Positions 1 to 13,054 are shown, counted from the stretch's first letter. The stretch: DNA of 64,000 nt from Sclerodactyla briareus (GCA_026419785.1 JAODTK010002132.1:1-64000); one strand, 5' to 3'. Notes: a model not told the origin generated them from the sequence alone. A program made the numbers and translations.

Positions 1-404
1 TTGGAAGCACTGGATAGATAATAAGGAAGACATCCGGACCTGAGATTCGCAATGTGCTCAACCAGCAATAACTGTTTGAGCCGAAATTGACAAAGTTGGA
101 AAATTCTCCATGATTTGAAGTTCAAAAATTTGGGACTAAGAAAGGGTAACCCACCATGGACACGTTTTCATGGAAATGCAAACAACTTAGACACTGAATA
201 CCTCTTTGACCCCAATCGTGAAAAAAAAAAACTGTTGTTTGAACTTAGTTAACATGTTTGTCGTACAAATTTGACAAAATCTACTAAATGCCCACCCTGA
301 TACCACATACAAAATTTTATCAAAAAGCCGTTTTCACAGTTTTCAAGGGGGAATTTTGCTGAAAGAAAATGTGACAACCAGCACAATTACGGATCCCTCG
401 TGAA
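1..404. other. Non-coding stretch, nothing recognised
   Basis: AT-rich sequence before the LINE fragment. I see no exon with good splice borders, no RNA gene and no tandem repeat. Confidence 0.4.
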
Positions 405-1245
405 CTATTATCAACATCATCATAAAAAGTTTTACGTCAGAAGTCCATTCTAGCATGGGTCACCCGGGGCACTCTTATTGCAAACTCTTCCATCTCCAGT
501 CATCCTGGCTCAGGGCACGGTCTAGACCTTTTGAAGCGAGGTCACTAGGAACAGACCTCGCCCACAGTCCCTCCGAGGCCCACCTCCTCCTACGCTATAG
601 TAACTCGCATGATCCCCCTCTAGACCTCTCAACCCAGTAAGCATCCTCCATCTTTTCAACATGACCAACCATCTAATTTAAAGCATGACTCCGGATACAT
701 CACAAATTTACCATAAAGACAGCCGACCCAAACGATCTCTTAGCTCAATTGGAGATTTTCTATCCTTTTAAAAGTCCACTTCCAAACCATCTTATGACCA
801 TCCGCATATCATCGTCTGAGACCAATCAAATCTCCTCCTTCAACTGCCCAAGTCTCACTACCAATAGATTACTACACTTCAAACATAAAGCCTCAAAGAC
901 TTATTCCCTTTTATATGGCAAAGATTAACACCCTGGAAGTGAAGCAGTGGCAACAGTTTCTCCCTATTTTTCCACACACTCCTAATCCTAGTCACAGAAC
1001 TGTTTCCCTGGCCCACCCCCCCCCCCCCCCCTCTGCACCAATCATATCGCCTAAATAACAGAACTTTTCCACCAATTCCAGGGTATTGCCGCCAATTAAA
1101 ACCGACTCTAGCTGTTCAGGCGAGACTCTAATCACTTCCCCTTGACAGTATTTACACTTGCAATCTGAACGGAACTAAATAACCTTGACAAAACCGCTGC
1201 AGCCCCCGCTTGTTGAACCCAGTGGCTGCACTCTGCAGAACTGCA
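405..1245 (-). mobile_element. LINE (non-LTR retrotransposon) 3' fragment: end of reverse transcriptase and C-terminal domain
   Basis: Reading the minus strand, I see in order a zinc-knuckle-like C..C.HWV..C.CSG remnant (about 1,245-1,200), the phrases EKFCYLGDMIGAEGG and FEACVRSVLLYGSETWAV, an ELRDRLGL phrase, and a C-terminal VPSDLASKGLDRAL..DDWRWKSL segment. This order is typical of the post-palm region of a widespread invertebrate LINE family whose proteins carry LLYGSETWA followed by a WFGHVER/RRGRP-type tail. The 3' end sits in an ATGATG-like tail near 405-425. Several frame breaks and a poly-C run at about 1,013-1,032 show it is a dead, 5'-truncated copy. The clade is not assigned. The minus orientation is well supported by the motif order. 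Confidence 0.75.
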
Positions 1246-2043
1246 ATAAATAAAATTACTACCAAGAGACAAAACAATTTCCCTGCTTCAGCAAATCACA
1301 TGACCTGAATAATATGTGAAACGCCCCCCACCATGGAGCGTTCAAATTACTAATTCTACGAGTTACCCAATGGAGAACAACCAGATTGGCTGGTGTCATC
1401 TCTGCTGTGTGGGGAACATAACCTCTGGAAACCACTTGCACGGTCTATATGCTTTTGTTGAAATTGACATCAGACAACTGTAATATGGTATAGTAGTATA
1501 TTCATGCGATTCACAAAAGGACACCTCAAATTAAGATTATGACTGTAAAGAGCACGAACACACATACTTCATTGCTCTGTGTTACCATGTCTGCGTTCCA
1601 GTCTGCTGCCCATGATTGGTCAATATAGGGAAGTAGACCTATTGTCACCAACACAGTCCGCCAACACAGATCTATCTACTTCCACCATGGGAATACCCCC
1701 CCCCCCGTTTTTCATGAATTCACATATAAACATTTACACGACTGGGGGACATTCTGATAGCCAGGGGCTTTGTTCACATTGTCTTTCATGGTTGGGCAGA
1801 GAATCAAATGGCAGTCACCCAGAAGCTTTAGAACCTGGCCATATAGGCTTTCCTACATTGAATACTTTCTCACAAGTATTAAACTCTCAGCTCGCGGATC
1901 ATTTGAAGAACCCACAGGCCATTTCCCAAAAATCGGGGTGGTCCTGGGGAGGGATGGGGGGGGGGAGGATGCCACACTGTCCGCATCATGCCCCCCTCCT
2001 CATTCAGTGATATCCCTTTATTTTTGGTAGTCTGAGTGTTTAC
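1246..2043. other. Non-coding stretch with poly-C and poly-G runs
   Basis: The open frames here are short and compositionally odd; the run of C at 1,698-1,707 and of G at 1,957-1,967 create proline- or glycine-rich shadows. No protein family is recognised. Confidence 0.35.
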
Positions 2044-2157
2044 CACTAACAACCATGACATGTGTACTCCGTGTTAAGGCATCCAGTCGATGACCTAGGT
2101 GGAACCATGTTGCCTGAATGCCGCCCGGCGCTAACACTGACAGCTTAAATTTTCCGA
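2044..2157 (-). CDS. Candidate exon, unknown protein (doubtful)
   Basis: On the minus strand this 114-nt segment is open between an acceptor (pyrimidine-rich stretch ending tgcttag) and a GTAAAC donor, and reads GKFKLSVLAPGGIQATWF and onward. It lies just downstream of the better-supported exon at 2,252-2,425. However, it would begin in phase 1, whereas that exon ends in phase 0, so the two do not join directly. It is either a chance ORF, an exon separated by another one I missed, or a phase change caused by a sequence error. Confidence 0.2.
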
Positions 2158-2251
2158 CTAAGCACACCACATGAACACAGTTCAGTGTAGAATATACCCA
2201 ACATGCTGCTGAAGACAACATTCATCCAATGTCTATAATTGGATACAGTAC

Positions 2252-2425
2252 CTTCCCAATAAAATCTTCAGAGTCTAGGTAGATGGAACCCCTCGTATCT
2301 TTCAGATGGAACTGGAGTCCCTGATCTTCTTCTTCACGGCACAGATGGCAAAACAACTCTAACCTCTTTCCAAGAAACTGCCCAGCCATCTGCACCAGTT
2401 GCCTGTAGGCTGTATTCTGTATTTT
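2252..2425 (-). CDS. Internal exon of an unidentified host gene
   Basis: A 174-nt (58-codon) open segment on the minus strand is bounded by a strong acceptor (tttcgatctgcttcccacag) and an AAG|GTACTG donor, starting and ending in phase 0. It encodes a hydrophilic, mixed-composition peptide containing AYRQLVQMAGQFLGKRLELF, then FCHLCREEEDQG, then GSIYLDSEDFIGK. Codon use and amino-acid mix look like real protein rather than shadow. I do not recognise the family. The CxxC pair (CHLC) alone does not justify a zinc-finger call. Phase 0 at its start fits the end of the exon at 2,832-2,992, which supports membership of one minus-strand gene. Confidence 0.5.
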
Positions 2426-2831
2426 CTGTGGGAAGCAGATCGAAACCAGAAGTTTTCAATAAAGATTGGCATTTACAGAGCTTTCTGAGTTTTGGTCAAT
2501 AGTTCTTGAATAAGTACAGTTCTGCCTACTGTGGTGCAAGCTAGCATCACTCATGCTCTATTTTTTCATCAGGGCTCACCAAGCAAAAATGGAAACGGCG
2601 CTACTACTGAATGTTTGCCTTCATAGTGATTTGCTGCTGATGATTATTGTTGATCAACATTTGGGATGAGTATGACATAATGAACCACCCTGGAATAATC
2701 ACCCTGAATTCTATCTTCAGTACCAGTGTACAAACTTATTTTGATAAAACCAATTTTCATGACAAAACACTTTTCAATATTAAAATGAAGTTGTCATGTG
2801 GTTGCCACTCATCTAGTTTGCCCAGAATCAC

Positions 2832-2992
2832 CTGGAGCTCATCATGGTAACCACAATCACCAGCAAAAAGCTGACATTTGAATGAAGGCTGTAGGGTGAT
2901 CATAGGCACATTATTAAGAAAAGCAAATATTCCCCAACATGCTTCAGGAGAGTGCTCATATCCAACAAACAACCCTCTGTTTAAAATGGTTA
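2832..2992 (-). CDS. Internal exon of the same unidentified host gene
   Basis: A 161-nt minus-strand segment is open from an acceptor (ggttttccattctccaag) to a CAG|GTGATT donor. It starts in phase 1 and ends in phase 0, so it joins in frame both to the upstream candidate exon at 3,611-3,767 (ends phase 1) and to the downstream exon at 2,252-2,425 (starts phase 0). The peptide includes LFVGYEHSPEACWGIFAFLN, then VPMITLQPSFKCQLFAGDCG. No family is recognised. The opposite strand is also open for about 60 codons, so strand choice rests on the splice sites and phase agreement. Confidence 0.45.
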
Positions 2993-3610
2993 CTTGGAGA
3001 ATGGAAAACCAATGGCTGTTAGTAATGCACACCACAGTGCTCAAGTTCATGAAGGAATGAGTAGAGGCAACGAATCGAAAGCATTGTAGAAGTCTTATAT
3101 ATAATCAGGACCATTTTGGATTTTTTTTTTTTTTTCAGTGGAACTGAAAGTTCATCATTAGGAATTTGGAAGGGGTCCAGTAACTCAGTGTGGAGAATCA
3201 AATTTGTATTGAAGTAGCTGGCCTAAAACCACTTCCTTTCTCTTCTCCTTCTTGAGCATTTATTTGGTTGGGACTAAAGGCATAAACAACACAATAGGTT
3301 TCAAGGCTTAGGTTTCCATTCAAATCGAGTTAGTCCCAGTTGAATTCCTTCATTAAAATCGGTCTGCCTGCGTCAAGGTATCATCATGCAAACAGGCGAG
3401 TTTGACAAAAATAGAACCAACAAAGTGGTTTCCCTAACTTGTTCCTTAAAGGAACCAATATTTTTGCAACGGTTTTCAATTGTATTTTTATTATGTTATT
3501 ATGGACTGATTCAATGGGATAAATTGGGTTTGGACTGCCATCTCTCCCAAAATTCAGTGATGTGCTGTGGCCTATATGTTCTTGAACATGGAATTTCCAG
3601 TAATACTTAC

Positions 3611-3767
3611 TCATGGATACTCCCTGTAAACCCATGATTGATGCACCTCTTCGAACCTGAGTATTGTGATGCCGTGACCCCTCTTCAACCCTAATTGCCA
3701 GCACTCTGTCAATTTTTCACTGCATCACTTTAACTCCCCCTCGCTGTTTGGCATCACAGCACACTGT
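3611..3767 (-). CDS. Candidate upstream exon of the same host gene (one in-frame stop)
   Basis: The minus strand shows an acceptor (tcatcgggtttcatgcag) and a near-consensus donor (ATGA|GTAAGTAT). One frame reads TVCCDAKQRGGVKVMQ, then a TGA, then KIDRVLAIRVEEGSRHHNTQ and RRGASIMGLQGVSM. The single stop could be a sequence error of the kind seen across this window; alternatively the exon starts later, at the acceptor-like ctcag near 3,656. It ends in phase 1, matching the exon at 2,832-2,992. No family is recognised. Confidence 0.3.
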
Positions 3768-5654
3768 CTGCATGAAACCCGATGAATTTTGAAAACAGTT
3801 TAAAAAATCAACTTCCAATGAATGGCAAACCAGTGAAACCACCATGACACAATTATTTTCAGATGTAATAAACAGCCCGCACATGCACAGAATAATATCA
3901 TATCCGATACAACCAATTTTAACTTGCACACATGAGAGGTGTTTGTGTTTTCAAATATTCAAACTATTGCCCAGAAAACTAAGCACTAGAGAACTGGGCA
4001 ATGTACAATTACAACTATGGAATAAACATTGAGTAATATAGAACCACGGCCATGGGCGCGACTGCCCACACATCTATTTTGTTCTTGCCAGTCAAAGAGT
4101 GCTCTCACAGCACTTCCCCGTATTCCGAGCACTCCATGGGGATCCATTTGAACATACACTGACTGGGGTGGCGTCCTGCATTCAGCCCACAACGAGGTTC
4201 AGTCCAGTCCCAACTGTCCACTGGGATTGCTTGGGCACCCTCATGATCGTTAATCATGCTGGGCTATCCCACCGTGGCTCTACATGTACTCCACGGGCCC
4301 TAGTGTCCTATCACTATCAATCTGATATTGATGGACCCTCCCTGTACATAGTAGTCAGACAGAATCAAGTGGTAGCCTAGGTCGTCTGACTGATGCGATT
4401 GACGTTATCCAATCCTTCACCCTTGGGCGTTACTTGAGGAGGCTTTATTTTTTCCTTGTACCTTGAAGATTCCACCTCCGAAAAACTCCAACTAGGGATA
4501 TAGTCATATACTAGATATTGTCACTTTCCAACATAACATGACTAGCCCTGCGGATGTCACCCGTAATCGTATTTAAAAAAAAATTATAACATATAGTGAC
4601 TGTGAATCCTGCACAACTGTAACAACAGCAATGACGGCTTGTCCTAGGCTGCGTAGGCTGCTAGTGCTACAGTATAACCTGTCTGACTTACGCACTCCGT
4701 GCTTCGACCTTCGAGTCGTCATCAAAAAAACACCGAACTCGCTGTCCCGATTCACTCTCCTCTAGTCCTCTTCACTAGTCCCCTGCTCAAACATATACGC
4801 AGAAACTTTCCTCACGTCGATTAATAACTTCCCAATTTATCTTCCTTCGTCGTTTTTCCGAATCTGCTCTTCGATCTTGTCATAATTGTACTTAACTATC
4901 GATCGGTGTTTTTAAAATTTTAACGAATACCACACACATACCACACAGCATATACACGGCATATGCTTGTGTACAGCAGTATCACACTACTGACTGTCAT
5001 GTCTCGCCGACGTGCACATGTAACCGTGCATCTATGTCACAGTAACCAATACGTCATTTGTTTACAATTTTTCCACAATGAAATCTAGCAGTTTTTCGCG
5101 GTGTTTTCATCGATCCACAGAGAAAAACGAAATGAGGTATTTTCAAAAACGAAAGCTATATCGTCTCATCATTTCTTATTGTAATCCCAATGCCTGCTGT
5201 TTTCTGAGAATATCCCGGCTATACTTTGCCTGTTTATCGATCGCTGTTAAAAATGCGTTTTTCAGCCAAATCGCGATTCACTCGTACTCTATGTACTGCG
5301 CAGAACGGTTCCATTATTCATGCACGGTTTTCTGCGCTGCCCCCCTTAACGTCACGAAATCTATTACGTAATAATGTTGTATTGGCCGTTTTCACCACGA
5401 GACGGGGAGTAACGCAGGTCGCGGATGGCCTTTGGTTCTGTTATATGCATCAATTTACCCTCATATATAAGCCAAATGCAGCAGTTCCTGAAGCTACATG
5501 TCCATTGGCCTTTAACTTGCAATTATTTCTCAGGTTGGTCACAAGTCAAGATAAAAAAAAACAACTTGATTGTATTCAGAGAAAAAGCGGCCGTAGGTAT
5601 GGTCCCTATGGGTGGGAGAGAAGGGGGGAGGGGGTTGGAACATCATTCCGAAAC
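3768..5654. other. Intergenic or intronic sequence, no supported gene
   Basis: Several open frames of 60-100 codons occur on both strands, for example around 4,100-4,380 and 5,078-5,371 on plus, but none has a recognisable domain or convincing splice borders. If the minus-strand gene at 2.2-3.8 kb begins nearby, its promoter could lie here; I see no definite promoter element. Confidence 0.3.
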
Positions 5655-5990
5655 CGAGTGGATGCACAGTTGGTAGAGCGTCGACCTTCACCCGGTTGAA
5701 ATCTCGGCGGGTCAACCAAAGACTTTTACAAAAAAAAACTGGAAGCTTTTGCTCTTCTCGTCTGGGCGCTCAGCACAAGGGATGGGAGCAGGGACAAATC
5801 TAGGGTAGGCAAGTTGGCCGTCTGCTTGTTGATTACGCCCACCCCTACCCTTTAGGTACCGCCATTAAAGATGTCCTATTCCGTGTACACGGTGAGGGAT
5901 TCGCAGCTATCAATAGTACCATCCAGTCTGCATCCTTGCTGGGCCTTGAATTAGGAACGATCCCCTGCTCGTCGGCAAGTAATTACCATA
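5655..5990 (+). mobile_element. tRNA-derived SINE, plus strand
   Basis: The head at about 5,660-5,715 keeps the two internal pol III promoter boxes of a tRNA: an A box within cacagttggtagagcgtcga and a degenerate B box (cggttgaaatctc) followed by gcgggtcaacc. The body (gacttttacaaaaaaaactg, then gcgctcagcac, agggatgggagcaggg and ttaggtaccgccat) matches, in order, the reverse complement of segments inside the large blocks at about 14,195-13,850 and 25,125-24,780. One SINE family therefore accounts for all three. The 3' end is placed where similarity fades, near the gctcgtcggcaag motif, so it is approximate. Confidence 0.7.
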
Positions 5991-6450
5991 AAAGAATGAA
6001 AAAAAAGTCTGGATTGTGGATTGTCATGTTGGTGAGGGTGGAATGGCTAACAACAGCGTAGGTGGGGTTCTGCGGGGGGGGGGGATCAGTGACTTTTATT
6101 GGATGGATTGCCCCCCTAGTAAGGGACATGTTGGATTGTTCCTGCTGGGAGCTCACTACATCATTTCGTTGCACAGTCCATTGTGCTGAAAATCGTTTCA
6201 GACCTCCGCCTGGCCTGCTGGCCGTAGGGTTTTTGACTTGTACCTGACTCCAAACAACATATCCTGTTTTAAAACGGGCGTTGGTTCACCCTAATCAAGC
6301 CGTTATACACTCATAAGTGCAGGATGACCCTTTAAAACAAACCAATCGGTGAATTTGACCAGGTATATACGAAAGAAGCGATTTCCCTCCTCTAATTTTT
6401 AGGAACCGGCTTCCCTTATATCGTCCTGCTTTAGCACTACAAACAACAGG
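5991..6450. other. Sequence left of the large block; nothing recognised
   Basis: Contains a short G run (about 6,075-6,084) and no exon I can support. It ends where similarity to the start of block B begins. Confidence 0.35.
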
Positions 6451-8819
6451 TTCGTCTACTCTTAACACATCAACTCTCCGTGCCAAGTATGAACTCTCTC
6501 TATCGTTTCGTTGCACTGTTCAGGGCCGGGTCACTCCATAACGTTTGTTGTTTTTCCTCGTTTCTTGCTGCAAACGATTTTAGACTAACCAAGGAAGAAG
6601 GTACCCTGCTAAAACATACTATATGGAGAAGCTGTTTCCTAAAATAGAGGGGGCTATCGCTCTTTATATATACCAAACGGTCGAGTATCACCAACATATC
6701 GTGTCTGCATGACTTCGGTTGAACGAATCCCTCCAAAATGGGATTTTGCTCATTACGATTCAGGTCACGTAGATGTCAGTCATCAGTAGCACACAATCTG
6801 GATGGGAGAAACCTTGAAATAGATTCTCGCGGAAAATCGTTCCATACTTAGGTCATGAATATACAGAAGACATTCAATAAACTTCGCCAACACGGAAATG
6901 AGAATGATCGAAGAATGAGCATTTTGCAAGCCTCAAAATTGATCGGAGCCACTGTTTCGGCTATTGAGAAGCGTTTATTGCGCTTGTTTGGTATCGCCGC
7001 GGGAGTTCGGAAAAATTTGAATTCTCCAAATGGGGAATTAGAAGATATCCATCCAACGTAGCCAAAACTAGGTTGGAGGTGTTGTTAAACAATCCAAATC
7101 AGACAATAGGGTATTGTCAGCAGCATTGGTTTCCAAAATTAGTTAAAAAGAGAGAATACTCCGATGTGTAATCTACGTTAACGTTGCACCGCCCACTAGT
7201 CCTGTCCAGGACTGGAATCGGACAGGCGAGCGGAAAAACGAAGTAGCAAGAGGCGTTGTTAGGCAAAACACTGATTGGTTAAAGGGTAATCCTGCACATA
7301 TGGTGAATGAGGCTGATCCGAGGTGAACAAATCATCCAAACGTCTCTCCGTTTAAACGGTAGGAAGAGAAGAGGCTATGTGGTATTAAAACATGTCATAC
7401 TAATAGTGTACATCGCAATATAAAGGCCGGAAGTGTTGAATCAAACTACATGCTATGATGACTACGTAATATAGGAAGCACGACTGGAATCGTACGACAA
7501 ATTGTTCAGAGCAAGGAAAAGGGAAAAAAAATAGAAAATTTTGATATCAAAAGGTACGGAGGGGCTACATACAGAGGGGTGGTTCGGCAAATAGTGAATT
7601 AAGCCCCTACAGCAATGGGGCCAGGTGTATCAGGTCCCTGACAGAGGCCTGGTATGGTCGGCTGAACACGAGATCGTGTAGTTGGACGGCCCCTTATTTG
7701 CTCACGGCTTCTTCTACTTAAACCTCATTGACTTAGGTGACTGGGTAGTGACCTCAAAGCGTAGGTTCTTTTCATTTATTAACTGTTACATTGCCAGATC
7801 TAATTGAAATGAATAGGTGCTTGTGTTTTCCAGATAAACGGTGCTCACAATGGAGGTCCCATACACACGCCCCCCACACACATACATTCTGCAGACTGCA
7901 TAGAATGACTTCGTGTTACGACCACGCATGGAATCGCCGTGTCGCCGGGTTTCGATTTTTTGCTAGAGAGGTGTACTTCCATACGTCGTTTGAACTCATA
8001 CTAGAAATGAACAATTGGTGAATTCCTGGGATATGGATGTTGGGTCGTTTTCATTGTAATGAAAATCAGGGTTCTGTCACCTCTGATCTGTACATCGCAG
8101 ATGATTCGCGATCGACCGTCAAGTAGGTCTACGCAAATCATCTGATTAATGGGGGAAAACAGCAAGGAAAAAATGGTCATGACAGTAGTTCCCAAGGACA
8201 CCATCAGCAAAAGAGAAACCTCACGCAAATAAATAGCGACACAATCATTAACTTTGAGTTATCCGACGACGGAAAACTGTGAGGTATATTGACCATGTAG
8301 TACCGCGCTTCAGCGGTTGCTTTTGCACATACTCTGACGTCAAAAACTTAAACCGAAACCGTCCGACAATTGCTGGCAATTCCTGTGATGCAATACAATT
8401 CTGCGGAGTTCATACTACGAAACTGTTTGCATCACCGTACCAGCCACACTCTACCGTGACTGGGGACATGGCGAGCGATTAGGGTAGAAGACTCAACGTG
8501 TACAACCAGGACGGGACCTGAAAGTGTACCGGATCAAATTCCAACGTCTGTGATAACATGTAATTATAAGCAGGTGGGGATTCCTGAATGAGTCACCGCG
8601 AGGGCAGCCATGCGGGCAAAACACGGTACCCAGTAATAACGAACCACATGTGTCGAATGATGTGTAACGCTGGGAGGCGGGCAATCTTATCTAAAGAGTG
8701 GCGGAAGATGTAATAATTGTAGGGGAGCTGGACGTGCCTTCGTGTAATTTCTTTCAGCTGCGGGAGCAGATGGAGGGGAGAGCAGCTCTACAAGTTCATG
8801 TTCTCGTTCGTTCCGGCAG

Positions 8820-8900
8820 AGGCGGCGCAAGCTGGGGGTGGGGGGGGGGGTGGGTGAGGGGGGGGGGGGGGGGAGCGGGGGAGACCGCGCCCCCACAAAA
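8820..8900. repeat. G-rich low-complexity tract in copy A
   Basis: Long runs of G separated by single other bases follow the motif ggcggcgcaagc. The same tract occurs in copy B at about 19,504-19,560. It creates glycine-rich (plus) and proline-rich (minus) false frames and could form G-quadruplexes. Confidence 0.8.
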
Positions 8901-10271
8901 TTGCAGGGGGGGACCGTCCCTAAAATTTTCACCAAAGACGAAATTTGAAAATACCCCAACATCGACATAGCTATGCCATCGATCAGCGGACCATGAGGAT
9001 GTAGACAATAGATGGAGACAGGCCTAAATACTGTGAAAGCGTATCCTTTCTAACAGTCTCTAAGTCAACACATGTTTGTCGTTACCGACAGTTGCCGCCG
9101 GGTCTGCGCTAGTCGCCGCTGTTAGCGAAATCTGTAATCGAATGGGGAATATTACCTCGGTGTAGGAAATGTGAGAAAAAACCTTAAAGGGTAATAGTGG
9201 TATCACTGTGCCAAACCATATTGTCCGAACGAACATTCGAACATAATTACAGTTGTCAGTCACCTAGTAAAGAAGGTGTGAGTAATCATTCAATAAATGT
9301 GTAATTTGATTAAAAATAGAAAAGTGATGCTTGCATTTTGTCAGCTCTATGATGAACATGAAGAAAATACCAAAAGGCAGTCTGGACGACTTTTCATTTT
9401 ACTATCTTGCCGTAATGGTTTTGGGTGTTACGAACGTTTCAAATAAAAAAAAAAAAACACCAAAACAGCATGATTAGGTATCAAACTGTATACTGTAAAA
9501 GCTAAAATTTGTAACCATACGGTCGATACAACAAAACATATCGTGAAAAATTGCCTCCTTGGTTGTTACAAACTTCACACCAAGTGAAAAAAAGGTTGTT
9601 ACGTACGTTTCAAGGACACCAATTTTGTCCCACTTTTGGGTGACTTTAAACGAAAACGTAAAATTTTTTTCACTTGGCATCGTGAGTTCAACTATGGTAA
9701 AAGCGGGAGGTGAAACCAAAGGGTTGAAACATGTTAATATTTCCAGTGTTTGTTTGTTCCATGTACGGGAGTCGACCTAAACCCTAACAGACTGCAAGTC
9801 CGACATACGCTAACCACGTGACCCACATGGGTGGGGATGCCAATGAGGGGGGAAAGAAAAGGGGCCTATCGGGTGAGCAACATCATAATACTCAGTCTTC
9901 GATCAGGGCACTGGAAATTCAATGAGAAGAAAGTCGATTTCTAGAGGGAGGGGGGGGGGGGCGGGTGCGAAGGTGTGACTATTTCGCTTCCCCGAGATCT
10001 CCCTCAGCGGGAATTGCTGTCTCCAAACCACTGAATGGCATCATAATTTTCATTACATGCATTTTTATTATAACTACGATTTGCGGACAGACCCAGTTTA
10101 TGAGAGGTACATTAGTCACCACGTCAGGAAGTTGCGTTTCCGGCAATCCGGGAGTTGGAAAAACAACATTTAATCAACACTCGCGCAACCAATGATGGCG
10201 CTCGGCTTAGATGTAACGCACCGTCAATTCATCGAAAGTTCGATCGCGTCCCCCTAAATTGTGGCTTCGCC

Positions 10272-10372
10272 CGCCACGTCGTCCGTCCGTCGTTCGGTCC
10301 GTCCGTCCGTCGTCGACCGTTGTTCGTTCGTATTTCTGTGCGTTCGTCGATCCTGTCCGTCCGTTCATTTCA
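10272..10372. repeat. GTCC/GTTC tetranucleotide tract, copy A
   Basis: Imperfect tandem tetranucleotides (cgtccgtccgttc type). Counterparts occur at the same block position in B (21,015-21,115) and C (58,085-58,195), so the tract predates the block duplication. Confidence 0.85.
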
Positions 10373-13054
10373 AACATGAGATCATGTGAATGAGGCAGGC
10401 AGTTACAACTAACAAGTTTTTGTTAAAAACATTTTTCACTGCCGCAGGGCTAGGTATAGAGGGTTGTATTGGAAATTGATTAGTGTGGGGTAGGGAAATG
10501 CTATTGGGTGAGTTTGCTGAGTACATAGCAAATATTAGGCCAATAGTGACATGTACAAGTCAGTAATAGGTAAGAATGTGAACAATTAAGTTAGCTAATC
10601 AGAAAATGGGAGAAAGAAAGAAATGTCCAAGATTCCAGGTTCATCATTAGTCACATTATGTGACATTTTGATTTGAATTGAAACCTTGTAAGTACGGCAT
10701 CATGGCCAAAATGTGCAGGTCATTCAGAGATCAAAGGAATCTCACTTCTCAAAAATGTCAGTTGTTAAATCAGTTGGGAAACTAATTCGTAAATACTTGC
10801 CCTGTTATAGCATATGTATTGCCCAAGCTATACCAAGACGTTTACGGATGCGCTTGTTTTTATGGGCGCAATGACGGGCAATGGCAAAAACCTATGCGAG
10901 GCCTGCTTAGAAAACATTGAAAAGAGCTATGAAAGGTTGTGAGAGACAGCTAGACTGTTGTCTAGACTCAAAGGCAAGAGGTTCTGACGACGAACTTGAT
11001 GAAGAATGCGAAACAGAGCGGGTTGCAGAGATGCAAACCAGTATTATATCGGTGATGCTGCTTGTCAGCCGAGTTACACGAGGAATTGAAGGGTGGGGGG
11101 CATAATAGATCTCACCTCGGAGGAGCAGTCCAAACAGCAGTGATAGAAAACTTTTTTCAATGAGAGAACCGGCAATCTAGAGAAGCTCTTGGTGAGGCCT
11201 ATGTGTTAGTTATATCATATGTTGGCGAGGAGATAGGGGGATAGAAGGAGGGGGAGGGGGTTAAATTTCTGTACCTAGGGCGTTTTGACGTTTAAAGCGG
11301 ATTTTCAGGAATTCGCAAATGCGTTCCAAACCTAGGGTATGGTTTAGCAAAACCGCTAGGATAGGCTAACTACCCAGGAGAAACAGGGTGTTGTCACCTC
11401 TCATTGTCGTGGAGTGAGGACACTGTCCTGATTCAAAGTGTCTCTTCAGTACATGACTCGGAATGGAATAATAAGCTGGAATGGTGTACTGCATTGTGTG
11501 ATCCTGGCAGGGGTGGGGGGGTGGGTACGGGGGAGAGCAATGGGTACGGGAGACGCAATGGGTACGGGAGAATTTCCTCCCCCTACAGTGGAGTCCAGAT
11601 TTCCGCTTCAACTGTCCGGCATGCATTTAACGTCGTCATATGTCGCAACGTAAGTTCGAGTAGACTTAGAGTAGCTAAACTTGCTTTCGTTATAGGGCCA
11701 AACTCATAACATGATACAAAACATAACGGTACACCGTTAACGAACATGAAAATGCTGCTCTGTAATGTTTAAATCGGACAACTAACATTTCTCTCGCTAC
11801 CCCGTCAACTAAGCACGTAAGCAATTGCGATCGTAAACTCTGCACAACTTGCGTTTGACATTTAACACACAGGAAATATCAGAATTGAATCAACATTATT
11901 AATACTCCTGTTACTTGTTTCGGGGATTGCCACTGAATGGAGCTAAATTCTTCCTAGCTGTATACACTCCCGTGGGTATTTAGTTGTCACTACTGCGATG
12001 AAGGAGAAACAAGAGCTAAATGTATTGTAGGGGGGACCCCCTTCCTGCAATCTGCCGAAGGTTGTTAAGTATGCTAGGAGTGTTCCCCAAATTGTGAAAG
12101 GAGGAGGGGGATTTAACCGTGAGAAAATCACAAGGGATCAACGTTCAAGTACAGCGGCAATCATAAGCTTCCATTCGGGGCGAAAAGTACTGCTGCGATG
12201 CAACATTAGTGTTCGTAGTCATGGACCAAATGTCTTGGGATTTGTTCGTTCCTACTTAGTTCCCACTGAAGAAATCTAAATCAAGACCAAGGGTCACTCG
12301 CTAGTGATGTCACGAAGTACCGCAATACAAGATCATTGCAAAACGCTTGCACTTTGCCAAACCCTGTAAACAAGGATAGCTAAGGTTGAGTGGCAATTAA
12401 ATGGTACCAAATTGTCTATGAAATACTAAAGACGACTAAAATCATTCATTAATTATTTTCGATATGTGCGGAAATGGAGACTAAGGTGTATGGTTGACGG
12501 TGGCATTCGCATGTCCTGGCACTGGTCGTCATGGCGCATTCGGCCTATGTCATCGATCAGGGAGAAATTAAACTAAAAGCCTATCAACGGCTAGAATCTA
12601 AAATTTCGGGTGACTGAGGAGTGTGACAAGTCCTCTATTCACCTACTGGAAAATGTTGCCTGCCGGCCTTTTTTGCACGGAGGTAACAAAAGAGAAAAAA
12701 ATTAGCAATTAAATGAGCGCATGAAAAAAATCACGAGCGACGTATATTACAGAGATCACACAAAGTCCGAGAGTAAGGGATAATAAAGTCAATACCCATC
12801 ACAAAGGTCTGAAGACCGACCTGGGAGCATTAAGCGATGTTGCTTTGCGAGACGAGAGGTTGTCTAAGTGTGTGTGGCCCAGTGGACATAGTTCATTGCA
12901 CTTTACGTGATCTCTGTAATATATTGATTTCATTTCGTTATTAGACGATGAAAGAGGAACACAGGTGGTCGAAATTACTATTGTACAATATTCTATGGTG
13001 TTTGTGTTCTTAACAGTCACGCGGGGGTGTACGCCTATTATATTGTTATTATAG

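Noticed and set aside
1579-2010. A 143-codon plus-strand open frame
   Set aside because: Built around poly-C and poly-G runs (PPPP, GGMGGG); no family resemblance.
5660-5715. Functional tRNA gene
   Set aside because: Boxes A and B are present but the acceptor stem cannot be formed and the sequence continues into a SINE body shared with other copies.
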